Positions 48,225 to 61,450 are shown, counted from the first letter of the stretch. The stretch is 64,000 nucleotides of DNA from Rotaria sp. Silwood1 (GCA_905250075.1 CAJNOP010000028.1:248001-312000), one strand, 5' to 3'. Numbers and translations are program-made. The notes: generated by a model from the sequence alone, not told the origin.

Positions 48225-51200
48225 GTATGAATCCCTTCTTCATTCACAACCACACAGTATCTTGGTTTGTTGATGTCTAAAAAGCAATCCAAAAATATCG
48301 GAATCTCAAAAAAAACGTATTTTCCTCTGAATTACAAATCCAAAAGTTCTTAAAGTTTGGCTTATACTCTTTTACTATTAGATGAATGTTACCCTATATT
48401 TTTCTCTCCCACTCTAGTAATAAAGGAGATATAAAATTCGTATTAAAGAGAAGTTTTTTTTCACATCTACATATCCAACAAAGAATGACATTTTATATGC
48501 AAATCTAGAGAAAAAAGTGTATAAAAGGAATGTATTCAAATGGAAATATATTGAAAATATTGCATTGAATAAAATTATGTGAAAAGGCTTTATTAAATTT
48601 ATATAGCACATCGATGAAACTGTATTTAATTTCTTATTAATTGTATGAAAATATATCAACATTATTCATCATTAATTTTCGATAGATTTTTACCAATATT
48701 TATAGCATTTCACGATTTTCTATTTTCATATTGATTTCGTTTTATAAGGCTTTTCTTTTATTCTATAGTGTTTTGATGAATATCTATTGGCAACATGCAA
48801 AACCCTTAAAGATTAAATTTTGCAAGTATACAATTCGATAATGTATTTAGAGTTGATTTATGCAATACCAAGATGATCACAAAGGCTTGTTATAAAACAA
48901 AATTATCCAATCAATAGAAAGGATTATAGTAACACCAAAATATAGAATACTACTTTTATTTGTCATTATATTTGAAGTGACACTTATGTACTTGAAACAC
49001 TATCTAAAAATAAACATGTCACTTTTTCGAGTTGACGACATTGGAAAAAAATATTCCTAAAATATGAATAATATATATTTGACATCACTAAAAACTGGTA
49101 ATACAAAAATTTATTCTAAGACTCCTGTAGTTGGACAGGATAAGCTAGGGAACATTGAGTGTTGTTGAATTTATGATCAGATAGAAAAAGCATTTCTGCT
49201 AATAGGGCTCAAAACTTTTCAATCACCCACTAACATTTGTATCAAGGTCTTATATTGGAAGAATATTTCTTATTCTATGGATCCATGAACGATTTGTTCC
49301 ATGATTTCTGCTGAGACGAATTTTTATAATTTGAACATTATACTCGAGTGTTTTCTAGAAGTCATCACAATCTAGGTGATGGTATAATATAAGTAACAAA
49401 TCATGGAACCAGATTTATTAAAAGTTCGAAAGAAAGCATGTATGCAAAAAAACAAGTGAGACATGAGCATTCTAAATTCATGTAATTAACATAGGTTGAG
49501 AACGAGTTCATACAGAAAAGAAAAATTGTTAATATCAATCAAGCAGTATAGTCACCGCAAGTCTAGAAATATTCTTCTCAGATAATTGTATTTAATGAAA
49601 ACCGTTTAATACTATTGTTATTTACATTACGATCATCGTCATCATCATGTTTTTTTCTTATTGACTTTTCCCGAATGCTTTGTATTTCGAATATGATGTA
49701 CAGGTTTCTTTGACAATGTATTGTAGTTAATAATTCGTCTCAGCATCTATGAAAAAGTATACTTCTTTGCTAGCCATTTCTACTGATTTTTGTTGTACTG
49801 AACACCATCGTGATCTAACATTTGCTTTGTAAATTAATCTTCATTTCTTTTATCAATACTCCTAAGAAAGAACAATTAATTAAATCTCAATGAGCTGACG
49901 ACGATTACTACTATGTATAAGTAAAAATTGAAACAAGAAAAATATAGAAAACACGCGATAGTGACGTAAGACAGTCGAAGCAAAACAAGTGTAACAGATG
50001 AGTGATATGAATCATTACTTCTGTGTATTTTTAACTGTTTCCTTGGATAATAAGATGAATCATAGTGAGTCGTGGTCTCTGTATGGCCATAGTCATGATA
50101 CATAATAAATATCATTTATTGCGTACAAAAAAAGAGCAAAGACCATCGAAACTAAAAAAAAACGAAAATTCAACCGGAATTTGTGGCCGAGGAGCTTCAT
50201 TTTTTTTTCAAAGTGCTATGAAAGTTCATTATTCGTAATGGCTATTAATGAGAAAGAAAAACAAAATAAAAAGACTAAAATTTGCGAACCAAGATTCAAT
50301 AACATTTTTGCTCGTGACATATACATACATATGTAATGAATTTTCTTTAGAATACACAAAAAAATTCGATACTGTCTGAGAAAATATCGAAATAAAACGT
50401 CTGATACGCCGTGTTGTTATTGTGTTTTAAATAATTTAGATTAGTAAACAAAAATATTTACTTTGCAACGTTCAAGATTATACTTCGTATTAATACTGAC
50501 ATTATTATGACATTCTTCTACTATATTAATGGTGATTATCTTAAAACAAAAACCAAAAACATACAAAACTCTTTCTTTCTAAATTGATAATAGTAAACAT
50601 TGAAATTTTTTCGTGCTAGTCAAATGACAATACAAGTTTTCTGAATTGTAATATTCTATTCTGGGATTTACAGATAAGTTTGATTCTTTTTTTTGATTAA
50701 GTTTATCATTACTGCTAGTAGAGAGCATCAATGTATCCGTGTGTCTAACAGTAAACAACCAACGTTGTAAAAAAAAGAATGATAATGCATCACTGAATCA
50801 TTACTTCACGACGGTGAAATACCATGACAAAAAATATGACTTGTATATAGATGTGTATAGACGAGAACATCATTCTCGTTAATCACTATATTTGTTTGTC
50901 TCACATTCTTAGAAGCAAATGACTCACAGATATGACAAGTAAATGTTTTAAACATGGATTTCGTTACATCATATATAAAAATGTATTCTTTCATTCCAAC
51001 TGCAATCTTTAGAGAAAATCGTTATTATTGAACCAGAACAAATACATTATCTCTTTCAATATAAATATATGGTATCCCAAAATTCAATTATTGACTTCTT
51101 TTATTCGATATAAGCACGAAGGTAAGATGAAAATATACATATGATCAGGGAATATGTCTAGCGTTGCTTAGTTTTTAGTAGCTTTTAAACAAAATCATGA

Positions 51201-51466
51201 CGCTCTAAATACATTATATTCCATGTCAAGACTTAATCATTTGTCTTTACATATGTATCAATTTTTACTTTTGTTATTTATTTATATAGATATTTATAAA
51301 TATATACAATAATATTGAATACTACTGGTAACTTGATAGGTACTATTTTTGTTCAGATACCATGTATGAGGTAACTATACCTATATCTTATTTAAATTTG
51401 TATTTTGTTTCTATATTTTACTATTTGCTCTTTTGTTAATTGTGTAAAATTCACTAAGATCGATGA

Positions 51467-51745
51467 TCTTTCTTTCCTATAAATCGTATTCTTCAAGATA
51501 CAAATTCGACTAGAAAGCAATTAATTGACTCTTTCATTGATGAAGAATTTCAACAAACAAAGTTTTTCTATAATTTGTTCTTATTGCTTTGTTTTGAATG
51601 TTGTCGACCGAAACCGAAAGCGAATCGAATCAAGATGCCTCTATTAGATTTTCTTTGTCGAGTTTGCAAATCCGTTGGAACAAAAAAAAACAACAAGAAG
51701 CGATCACAAACAGAAGACGTTGAAACATATTATATGACAGTTTGA
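51467..51745 (+). other. open frame of unknown status in repeat unit 1
   Basis: A 92-codon frame open from TGA to TGA, with an internal ATG at 51635 giving MPLLDFLCRVCKSVGTKKNN and on to ETYYMTV. It is richer in GC, Cys and basic residues (CFECCRPKPKANRIK) than surrounding sequence, and lies 1.2 kb before PMP3 copy B. The homologous stretch in unit 3 (about 59600-59700) has stops, so conservation does not support it. No family recognised. Confidence 0.25.
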
Positions 51746-52977
51746 TACATAAGAACAATATGCATATCATCAGTTATTTTATTAAAAAAGACGAGATAAA
51801 ATGCAAATTATTACCTTCCGGTCTATTGTTAAACGATAGTGTTCTTTATGTAATGGTGTAGCTATTGAGTGACATCTAAAAGGTGATAAAACCCAAAAAA
51901 AAAGATCGAATGAAAATCGTTTATCATAAAAATAGTCAAGAAACTCAAAAATAAAGAACAAAGATTCGAATTTTCAAGTGTTAATTTGTAATTGACACTA
52001 ATTAAATTGGCTTAACAATGTTGTATGAAACCAATAGTTGATTGGAATAAATTACAAAACTAAAAAAGAAAAGAATAGTTGTTCAAAAGAGTTTAATCCA
52101 GTACGTTTAATTGTTGTAAACAAAAATGTTAGTTGTGAATGTATAATCAAATGGCACAAATGTATACTATAATGTAAATATTGTTCCATAGATTTAGCAT
52201 TTTTTTTCATGATATTTCATTTATTACCTCAAAACAATGCTTTGATATTATAAGTTTCATAATAAAAAACATGTATCAAGAAAACAATGTACTTGTACAA
52301 TAATATCGAGCTTGCTAAGTGATTTCTGTTCATTACTTCTTCTTCAGCTGTTTACGTTATTTTTTTCAAATAAAGTGCCTTGCTGAAATAAGCTAATACC
52401 TTTTAATTTTAAAGTTGTTCGGCTAATTTTCCTAGCCATCAGTTTTTGATCGTTCAGTTGTTAAAAATTCGCTCCATTCATGAAATTCCAATCTTTCAAG
52501 CATAAAATATATTCTCCTTCTCCGATTCATTATTACCAAATTTCTATGAGTGATTTTACTCCATAAAATCTACTTTTTCTTGTACTTATTGTTTTCAAGA
52601 ACTGAATAATCTTTGAATATGTACGAATTGATCAGCAGTAGAAAAGGTGACCAAACACAGAAAAAATATAAGAAGCTTACTCAGAGAAGAACATTAGAAC
52701 GGCATCAGTAAGTAATGTAGGCGAAAATAATAATATATTTTTTCCGTAATGGTCTGTATCAATCGAATCAAGTATGAATGAAGATTTCTTATTAATTTCT
52801 ATCTCTGATTCATGAGTAGAATTATGCTTTATGTTTCAATCATTATGATCATGATGTTATGATAACGAACGCGTTCTGTTTTATATATAAAAGTAATTTA
52901 ATTGAAATACTTATTTTATTTTTCAGATATAACAACTCTTTATTCTTTTTTATTATTCCTTATTATATGAGTTTATT
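51746..52977. other. spacer upstream of PMP3 copy B
   Basis: AT-rich; an acceptor-like TTTTATTTTTCAG ends at 52926 before copy B. No other gene. Confidence 0.45.
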
Positions 52978-53221
52978 ATGTGGGAGGTTACCACACGAAT
53001 TGTCTTGTCAATTATTGCTATTTTGTTGCCACCTGCTCCTGCACTTTTTATGGTATATTACTTTCTAGTTAAAGTCATTGGTAATGAAAAGTTCTTTTTC
53101 ATGGATTTAGGTTGCATTTAAGTCACATTTTTGGTTTAATTTACTATTGACTCTTCTCGGATGGATACCTGGTGTTATTCATGCTTTATGGCTTATATGG
53201 GCTGGTCCAACAGCCAATTAA
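52978..53221 (+). CDS. PMP3/RCI2 membrane proteolipid, copy B, 61 aa
   Basis: Exons 52978-53052 and 53111-53221 (phase 0) give 61 aa. Helix 1 is IVLSIIAILLPPAPALFM, helix 2 LLLTLLGWIPGVIHALWLIW, ending AGPTAN. The Pro-Pro and the GWIPGVIHALW signature are intact. The start at 52978 (MWEVTTRI) is the only ATG in this frame that gives a normal family N-terminus; an upstream ATG at 52967 is out of frame. One intron, at the same place as in copy D but unlike copy A. Confidence 0.88.
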
Positions 53222-53399
53222 TTATGCATATATAAAGCGAAACAACTTGCACGCTTAGACATTTTTTCTCCTGTCCGTTTTAGTCTTTACGTGCTCAAGG
53301 TTGTCGAAAACAAAATTATCATTTTTTTTCTTTTTTCTTTCTTTCTTTTCTGATGTTTAAATTCAGCAAATTCTCTTAAAAAATGTCTATAAGTTGTGA

Positions 53400-56150
53400 T
53401 AGGACCAAGGTGTCGGAAGAGTTTAGTATGCTTGCTGCAAATAATATTGATATTTTTGCGGCTCAATACGCATGGTCATCGTATAGCTGGATACGCTTGC
53501 ATTCCTCAATGATGCTAGAAATTATGTTCGTTAGCAGCAGTTCCATATCGTTGGTTTTCTTCAAGGTTGATGTGCATCCATTCTTTAATCGCACTCACAT
53601 CCACACATTATCTTAATTGATAGGAATGTAATGATCGATCCAAGAGTTTCAAGTTCTCTCTCCGATAAAATGTCTTCACTTTCGAATTACAAATCAAAAA
53701 CAGTCAGAGTTCGACCTAGAAAAGTAAAATTGTTATTGTCAATTAAGCAGTCTAGTCACCAAGTCTAGAAATACTCTTTCCAAATAATTGTATTTAATGA
53801 AAACTGTTTAATACTATTGTTATCTATATTACGATCATCGTCTTCATCTTCATGGTTTTTTCTAATCGATTTTTCCCGAATGCCTTGTATTTCGAATACG
53901 GTGTACATGTTCCATTTGACAATGTATTATAGTTAATAATTCGTTTCAGCATCTATGAAAAAGTATACTTTTTTTCTAGCCATTTCTGCTGATTTTTGTT
54001 GTACTGAACACCATCATGATCTAACATTTGCTTTGTAAATTAATCTTCATTTCTTTTATCAATACTCCTAAGAAAGAACAATTAATTAAATCTCAATGAG
54101 CTGACGACGATGACTACTATGTATAAGTAAATATTGAAACAAGAAAACTATAAGAAATATATGACAATGACGTAAGACAGTCGAAGCAAAACAAGTATGA
54201 CAGATGAGTGATACGAATCATCGCTTCTGTGTATTTTTAACTGTTTCCTTGGAAAATAGGATTAATTATAGTGAGTCGTGGTCTCTGTATGGCCATAGTC
54301 ATGATACATAATAGATATCTTTTATTATATACCAGAGAACGTCACAGGATATGTGCTCTGCAGGAACAGAACTATCTTTGGGATTCGGAATCTGCATGAT
54401 AATATTTGAGTCTTGAGGGCATTCAAGTTACTTCATTGATTGTGATCTAATGAAGCTCTCAACTATCAATAAAATTCGTTATAATCATCTAGTGTTATCA
54501 AAAGTAGTGAGAAGAGTAGGTGTCATAGCAGCGGCGACTACTTTGTTGTAAATGTTATTTAGTACAGCTGAATTGAAATTCATTCAAATATGAACATGTA
54601 CATCACTAAGCCAAATTGATAATATTATATATTCGTTCTTGTGAGCAATTCAAGAACAGCAATAAGAAGGGAACAAATACTTTCTTTTTGTCCATCTGTT
54701 TGTATCGATTACATGTTGAGTCCTGTATTTTTTTATAATTTTCCGTCTCATTCCAGCTGAAAACACATATGATAGCCTTAATAAACATCATCATTTCGAA
54801 CGCTTATTCTATCAAGAAAGGATCTATGACATTTGACATCGTGCCTCATATACTGGAAAGTTTAATGTATTTGTCAAAAAAAGGAAAAAGAGACTGGCTT
54901 GCAGATCGATCGTTGGAGTTCTTGGTCCTGCGAGACAGCATAATTGGATGAAAAAATCCTGCAGAAAATAAATCAAAATTTTCATTTGAATTTGAGAGCA
55001 AAAAAAAACATAGTTTTTGTTTAACTACTTTTGAAGGTTTCGTATTGTTGGGAACTAACAGTTAGCAAAAAAAACGAAAATAGACTAAAACTCGCTAGTA
55101 TAGATTCCATGGCTTTTTTTATCGTGAAATATTCAAATAGGTATGATGGGTTTTTACAGTCCTTGACAAAAAATTCGATACAGTTCAAGAAAACATCGAA
55201 ATCAAAAATGAGACACGAAATATAGTCGCATTTTTACCAATCTAGGTTATCATGAAACAGTATTAAAACTGCAACGTTCAACATCATATTTCGTAATAGT
55301 AAGAACACTATCATAACATTCTTATTGTATTTTAATGTTAACTCTCTTGAAACAACAAACGAAAATCTACTAAATTCTTCGTTTTTCATTCAATAATAGT
55401 AAATGTCGGAATTTTTCTTCATGGTTAAATGACTCTTTCGGCTTTTTGAATGTCGATATTCTATTCTCGCATTTGCATATAAATTTGTTGCATCGATTTG
55501 TTCGTACTTACTGTGGCATGTATTAATACAAATTTCTAATATATATGTAAGTCTAATAATAAACAACGGAAATTTAAAGGAGAAGAAAACATTGATGATA
55601 AATCGCTGAATGAATGTTTCACAACTGAAAGCGAGCATGATACTCAATAAGATTAATCTGTAGAAGTGTGTAGACGAAAACATGCTCTTTATTAGTGATT
55701 CAGACAAAATTATGATGATTCTGATTCTTTACAACGCATGTAATAACATTAATATACCTCCTAGCATATGCATTATTGTTATGTATGAAAGAAATATGTT
55801 GTTCTTTAAAGATTTGCATATAATTTTCTTTGAAAATTTTATTTTTCTAGTTTTCAGATAAAATAATACTGCAATTCTATTTGTAATTCATTGATATATA
55901 AATCTATTATACTGCGATTCAGCTTAATTCTCTTATCAATTTTGGCTGTTATATTATCACCAGTAACTGCAACTATTCATGTATATGTTTTAAAATTCAA
56001 ATCGTTCATAATGAAAAATTGTTTTTCATTGATTTGGGTTGTTTGTTGGCCATATTTTGTCTTAACATACTATTGACTCTTCTTGAATGAATACCTGGTG
56101 TTATTCGTGCTTTATGGCTTATTTGGTATCGTTCCACAACTGCTTAATTA
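53400..56150 (+). repeat. tandem segmental duplication unit 2 (with PMP3 copy C)
   Basis: Carries near-copies of unit 1 parts (53735-54320 and 55158-55730), separated by about 0.8 kb of unmatched sequence (54330-55150), and ends with the dead PMP3 copy C. The spacer holds no supported gene. Confidence 0.65.
55890..56148 (+). pseudogene. PMP3 pseudogene, copy C
   Basis: Helix 1 is recognisable (SILAVILSPVTATIH) but no in-frame ATG remains. The 3' splice site has changed from TTTAGG to TTTGGG, and helix 2 reads NILLTLLE, stop, IPGVIRALWLIW, where the conserved Gly-Trp codons have become Glu and TGA. Three separate lesions make it a dead copy. Confidence 0.8.
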
Positions 56151-56315
56151 CGTATATATAAATCAAAATAGCTTAAAACCTTGTACATTTCTTTCTCATA
56201 TTGATTGTAATATATCAGTACTTCGAGTTTCAAAAGAATGAATAATCATTTTTTCTTCTTTTTCTGTCTTGATTATTAGATATCGAAATTTAGAAAATTC
56301 TTATGAAGAATATGT

Positions 56316-57052
56316 CTATAAATATTTATAGGGCAATGATATGGGCCACGATCTGTATCTTGTCAAGCTTTTTTTGGCTTGCAGAATTTCATTTGATCCT
56401 GATCGACGTTCATCATTTGCTTGAACAGTAAGTGATCGACTATCAACTTCAGGTGAGGCTTTTGTTACTTTGTTTGAACTTATACGAAATAATTTTGCAT
56501 AAGGATGATATGGATCTGAACCCATGAATGTTGATATACCGTTAACATCAAAACTACTCCATAGAATATCAGCCATCAATTGATTAACAAGTGTAGAAAT
56601 AGAACCGAGCAAATTGGCCACCATCACCAGCACTATAAGTGTTGTAGATAGGTCTATTAAATTGTTGATCAACGAAAACTCTATTATTGCGACTAGAATG
56701 TTACATAGAATAAGATATTGTGTCAATAATCTTCTGAAAATAAATTACACAAGGTGTGAATATGTGCCTGAGTATGAATTTTCCATTCTCGCACATCCAT
56801 GCCGTCAAGATTTTGAGAAGTTTCATTTATTCAATTTGACAACTGTATTACAATTAGCATTAGCATTAGTTATGTTGAAATGAAATATGAACAACAAGGA
56901 ATAAAACAAATCAATATTAGACCGATCAGGAATGGTTCCAAGTAGATGATGATTAGTATGAAATAATACAAATGTATGCACCAAGTACAAACAATGTCTT
57001 AGAGGCAACCAATAAGGCAATCAAACATAATAGAACGTTTTGGAGAAAGTCA
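56316..57052 (-). pseudogene. multi-pass membrane protein gene, intact 3' exon, broken 5' part
   Basis: The 3' exon (56733-56316) starts after TTTTCAG and is open for 139 codons: two hydrophobic helices (QYLILCNILVAIIEFSLI and STTLIVLVMVANLLGSISTL) followed by a polar tail (SDPYHPYAKLFRISSNKV). Upstream, 57052-56820 encodes more hydrophobic segments (NVLLCLIALLVASKTLFVLG; LIIIYLEPFLIGLILICFIP), but these lie in different frames with stops, so either small introns are missed or the 5' part has decayed. The layout suggests a four-helix protein. Family unknown. It lies just upstream of repeat unit 3 and has a worse-decayed relative in unit 4. Confidence 0.4.
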
Positions 57053-57892
57053 TTTTTTCCAAGATTTTTGACAAAAGCATCAAATATTGTCAATTGTCAG
57101 CCACATGAATAGGACTCTTCCTCAATTAAGGAAAAAGGTCTTGCTACAGTCTCACCAATATCCTTGCAATTATGGAATTTTTCGTATCAATACACTATAT
57201 TAATGAAATATATAATTTGTATCTCCAATGATTTTTCAAAAACATATAGACGAAATCGTAATTCACAATCAATCAGACAAATCAATTCAAATTAATATAA
57301 AAATAAAAAGTAGACATCTTTTAATCAATCGAAAAAATCATTTAATATTTAGTGTATGAAAATGATGATTGCTAAAAAAAAGAAAAAGAGACAATTCAAG
57401 TAACAGCACTATAATTGAATTTTCATTTTCTTGTTCCTTCATTTCTTGAATTACTATTTAATGTACTCGTGGATTTATCATTATTTATTTTATCGTTTTG
57501 TTTAATTTTTGTAAAATTATTTTTCTTTTACGTCACTAAGCTATTTTGAATCAAGCTTATTTGTTTGGTTGATAAAAATCTCCATTTTTGCTCATCAAAT
57601 TTGAATTTTTCACTGATACTAATTTATAAAAACTAATTATTTTGGCATTAACCAGTCTATATTGTAGCTCATGACTTGTATATTTTTTTTTTTGATCATT
57701 TCATTTATTTTATTGACGAAATATGATGTTATTTTTCAGATTTCTATATTTTATATGAATGACAAAAATTTATACAGTAAAATCACCAAGTATACCATGG
57801 TATACACGATAATTATGTTTAATGAAACTTATTCAATGTTATTGGTTTTTTTTTGTCGATTTGTACGCCATTTTTTGCCTTTTTATATGAAA
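57053..57892. other. spacer within unit 3
   Basis: AT-rich. The 78-codon ORF at 57671-57907 is low complexity and not recognised. Confidence 0.4.
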
Positions 57893-59802
57893 CATAAGTT
57901 GCTTTGAGCAGGTATAATGGTTAATAAGTTTTTCCAGCATCTGTCAGAGACTATACTTCTTTTTGTGCTCATCACTTATAATATTTTTCATGATCAACGC
58001 CATCGCTCATGAACATTCAGTTTGTAAATCAATGGTCATTTCTTTTATAATTACCCGAAGAAGAAAAATTAATAAAATTTATATTGACAAACGATAGCTA
58101 CTGTGTAAATAAATATTTCAACAAGAAAAATATAAGATACATGTCATAGTGACCTTAAAAAATGAGATACGACAAATGTTACAGATGCCTTCAAATGAGT
58201 CATTACTTCTATTTTTAATAGCTATTACCGTTTGAATAGGACCATCCTACATACCCATGATGTATATATGATCATAGCCATAATATATCATAAATATCTT
58301 TGATTGCATATCAAAAACAAAATGGAAAAGAGAAAAAAGACATCGAAATTGAGTAAATGAACATTTCAAGACGACCTTGAGATATTATGAAAGTTTTCTT
58401 ATTCATAATCACTATAACTTAGAAAGAAAAACGAAAATAGGCAAAAACTTGGTGGCAAAGATTCAACAGGTTTTTCTTTATAGTGATACATTCATATTCG
58501 TTTAATATGTTTACTTTAATATGTCTTCAAAAAAACAAAATTCTATAGCATCTGAAAAAAATATCGAAATACAAAGTGATATATCAAGTGTTGCTCGATT
58601 TAAATCAATCTAAATTAGTAAACAATAACAATTGTATTGTAACTTTCAAGATCATATATCATAATGATATGGACATAATCATAACATTCTTCTATCATTT
58701 TAATGGTAATTATATTGAAACAAAAACCAAAAACATACAAAATTCTTTGCTTCTAAGTTGATATTAGTAAATATTGGAAGTTTTTTTATTATTGAGAAAG
58801 GATAATTTGACCTATGTGAATTGTAATATTCTATTCTCGACTTTCCACATCATTTTAATAGGTTTGTTTATTCGAATTTATCGTTAAATCTATCAGAGAC
58901 TACCGATATATCCATATGTCTAATAATAAATAACGAAAATCAAAGAAAAAGAAAAGATTGGTGATGTATCATTGAATCAATACTTTAAATAACCGAGATT
59001 AAGCAAAACATGATATGATCTGTCGATGGATTCATGCAGATAAAATTGTCCTCCTTACAGTAAGTAGATATATTTGCCTCGCATTCTTAAAAGCAAACGT
59101 ATCACTTACATATTATGCAAATAATTTAGACTTTTTTTTGTTATATTATATATAAACATGTTTTGACCCGTTTGAAGAGTAGCTTTACAGAAAAAAATGC
59201 TTATTCATTGGACCATAACGGACATATAATATATCAATACTCGTACATTTGGTCTCAAATTTAAGATAGTCATGTCTTTCTCTCATTCGATATAAACATG
59301 TAGGTAACATAAGGATAAACATATTGACAATCATTTTGATGCATACTTCTTTCTATGCATGTTATTTATTCATCTGAATCATCGTGAAAGTACAGTATAA
59401 TGTTGAATATTGAGGGTAACTCGACATGTATTGTTTTCGTTTAGACACCATGTATGAAATAGATATATCTATGCATTAGTTAAACTTGTTTAAACGTCTG
59501 TATATTTTATTGTCTGTTTAACGTTTGTTAATTGTGTAAAATTTACTTCAAGAGTCAAACTTTTATTGCAATTCATGTTCGCCAGAAGAGAAATGTAACA
59601 ATAAAGCAATTCATTGAGCTTTTCATCGATTAAAGCTTTTAAAAAAGCCGATTTTTTCTATGATTGATCTCTCGTTCTGTCTTTTGAGTATTGATCCATA
59701 AAATTGCATTTTATTTTTTGATTATTATAATTTTGTATGAAATGAAATATGTTCTTTTTTACATATTAATATAATATCATCTAAACATATATGTTTGTTA
59801 TT

Positions 59803-60249
59803 GGGTATGGCCAACTAACTCTGCTACCGAAGTGAAATTCCGTAACGTTTTTCGCTTATTTTGTTTTCTCGATAAATATCAGGCAGTAGCACGTGAAGAG
59901 TTGCGAGACGTCTTAAATTAAAGAGAAAAGTCTTGTACATATTTTAAGATATTTTTCGCTTTTGGAACATTTGTCGTTTCCAAGATGTAACAAAAGAATT
60001 GAACACCACTTTTGAAAAAGTAATAATTTTCAGAATTGAAAAGTAGTTATCAGTTTTTTAATTATATCTTGGAAACGACAAACGTTCCAAAAGCGAAAAA
60101 TATCTTAGAATATGTACAAGACTTTTCTCTTTAATTTAAGACATCTCGCAACTCTCTACGTGCTACTGCCTGATATTTATCGAGGAAACAAAATAAGCGA
60201 AAAACGTTACGGAATTTCACTCCGGTAGCAGAGTTAGCTGGCCATACCC
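59803..60249. mobile_element. 447-bp foldback/MITE-like element
   Basis: Two arms of about 188 bp (59803-59990 and 60061-60249) are inverted copies at well over 90% identity by eye, around a 70-bp loop. The ends are GGGTATGGCC and GGCCATACCC. TATT occurs directly outside both ends (59799-59802 and 60250-60253), which fits a 4-bp target-site duplication. There is no coding capacity, so it would be a non-autonomous DNA element. High arm identity within old duplications suggests a recent insertion. It lies about 60 bp before the start of PMP3 copy D. Confidence 0.85.
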
Positions 60250-60306
60250 TATTAGAGACAACAACACTTCAATTTCTTGCACTACTCATTTCTATATCAA
60301 TTTATT

Positions 60307-60576
60307 ATGAGTATGTTCATGGAAAACATGTATTCGGCATTTTTGGCTACTGTATTACCACCTGCACTTGTATTTATTCGAGTATATTTCTTTTTAATTA
60401 AAATGATTTATAATGAATGATTGTTTTTTTTAATGATTTAGGTTGGTTGTACGAAACATTTTGGGTTTAACTTAATATTAACTCTTCTTGGATGGATGCC
60501 GGGTGTTATTCATGCTTTATGGATTATTGTGAATGATATTACAAGAGATTCTGTATATGAAAAGAAAAATGAATAA
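60307..60576 (+). CDS. PMP3/RCI2 membrane proteolipid, copy D, 69 aa
   Basis: Exons 60307-60381 and 60442-60576 (phase 0) give 69 aa. The first exon is 75 nt, as in copy B. Helix 1 has AFLATVLPPALVFIR; helix 2 has LILTLLGWMPGVIHALWIIV; the tail is longer and charged (NDITRDSVYEKKNE). An Arg ends helix 1, and the TRIVLS-type segment of copy B is replaced by a Met-rich start (MSMFMENM). No stops or shifts. It probably is functional, but promoter disruption by the foldback element 60 bp upstream is possible. Confidence 0.82.
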
Positions 60577-60659
60577 AAGACTGAAACATTTTCTCTTATG
60601 TTGATTGTAATCAATCAACGTTCAAGTTTTGAGAAAACTAAGCATTGCTGCCTTTTTCT

Positions 60660-61450
60660 GTTTTTTAATTATACAACATAGAAGCTCAAAAGATTCTTGA
60701 AGTCATCATGTATAGAAATAAATAAAACGAAGATGTTAGAAGAATTTATTAGAGTGGCTGTCAGTACTGTGGAAGTTGTTACTGTCGATCGTATTGATAT
60801 TGTGTCAATGACAAATGGAGTGGTCGTGGCATAGCTAGTTGCAATTACATCTGCCAATGATGCGAAAGACTTGATCCATTAGGAGCTATTGTATTTCTTT
60901 GAAAATCATGTCGATATCGCCTTATGGACGAATTACATTGATGTTGAGTTCTTTCTTCAAAATTTACAAAAAAAAACAGTCGACTTGCATCTTGCTAGTA
61001 CTGCAATCTAGATCAAATGATAGGTTTTTACTTTTCAAAATTTCTCTCGGTTCTGTTCGACATTCATCATGTGTTATATCCAAAGAGAAAAGTGATACTT
61101 CAGCACTCCAAAGTACGATCGAAGTACGAATCGATTATCATATTTTATTCGTACTTCGGAATGCTGAACTGTCGCTTTTTACCCAGTGGCTTGAACAATA
61201 TATTGTCGAACATCATGTTCAATTGAAATTTATGTTACATTCATTGAACTTGTACTATATATTTTTCCGTATGGATTACATAGATATGAATCCACAAGTG
61301 CTGATATATCAGACACATTAGTACTACTTCGTAGAATACAACCACAATGTATGAGTAAGACTAAAGAAAAGAACCTAGCAAAGCACCATTACTAGCATTA
61401 TAAACGTTGAAAATAGATCTATTAAATGTTGATCAATGAGAGCTCGATTA
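60660..61450 (-). pseudogene. decayed copy of the multi-pass membrane protein gene
   Basis: Minus-strand 61450-61260 lines up with the 3' exon of the unit 3 gene: SLINNLIDLST corresponds to ALIDQHLIDLFST, and ILWSSFDVNGIS to ILRSSTNVSDIS. Further on the frame is lost. A short inverted repeat (around 61091-61165) interrupts it. An open 62-codon frame at 60857-60669 is Thr/Ile-rich and may be its former tail. Confidence 0.45.

Larger units (their letters stand above)
48225..53225 (+). repeat. tandem segmental duplication unit 1 (with PMP3 copy B)
   Basis: A block whose parts recur in order in three later units. The segment 49549-50115 is nearly copied at 53735-54320 and, more diverged, at 57893-58300. 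The part 50352-50690 matches 55158-55500 and 58535-58860. The part 50700-51620 matches 58890-59690. The first part, 48225-49500, matches 61450-62900. The block ends with the PMP3 gene. Alignment was by eye. Confidence 0.7.
56300..60576 (+). repeat. tandem segmental duplication unit 3 (with PMP3 copy D)
   Basis: Contains the membrane-protein gene, then diverged copies of unit 1 parts at 57893-58300, 58535-58860 and 58890-59690, then a foldback element, then PMP3 copy D. It is more diverged from unit 1 than unit 2 is, so duplications were not simultaneous. Confidence 0.65.

Noticed and set aside
48414-48662. 82-codon minus-strand ORF
   Set aside because: The homologous stretch in unit 4 (61660-61920) does not keep the frame, so it is a chance ORF within the duplicated block.
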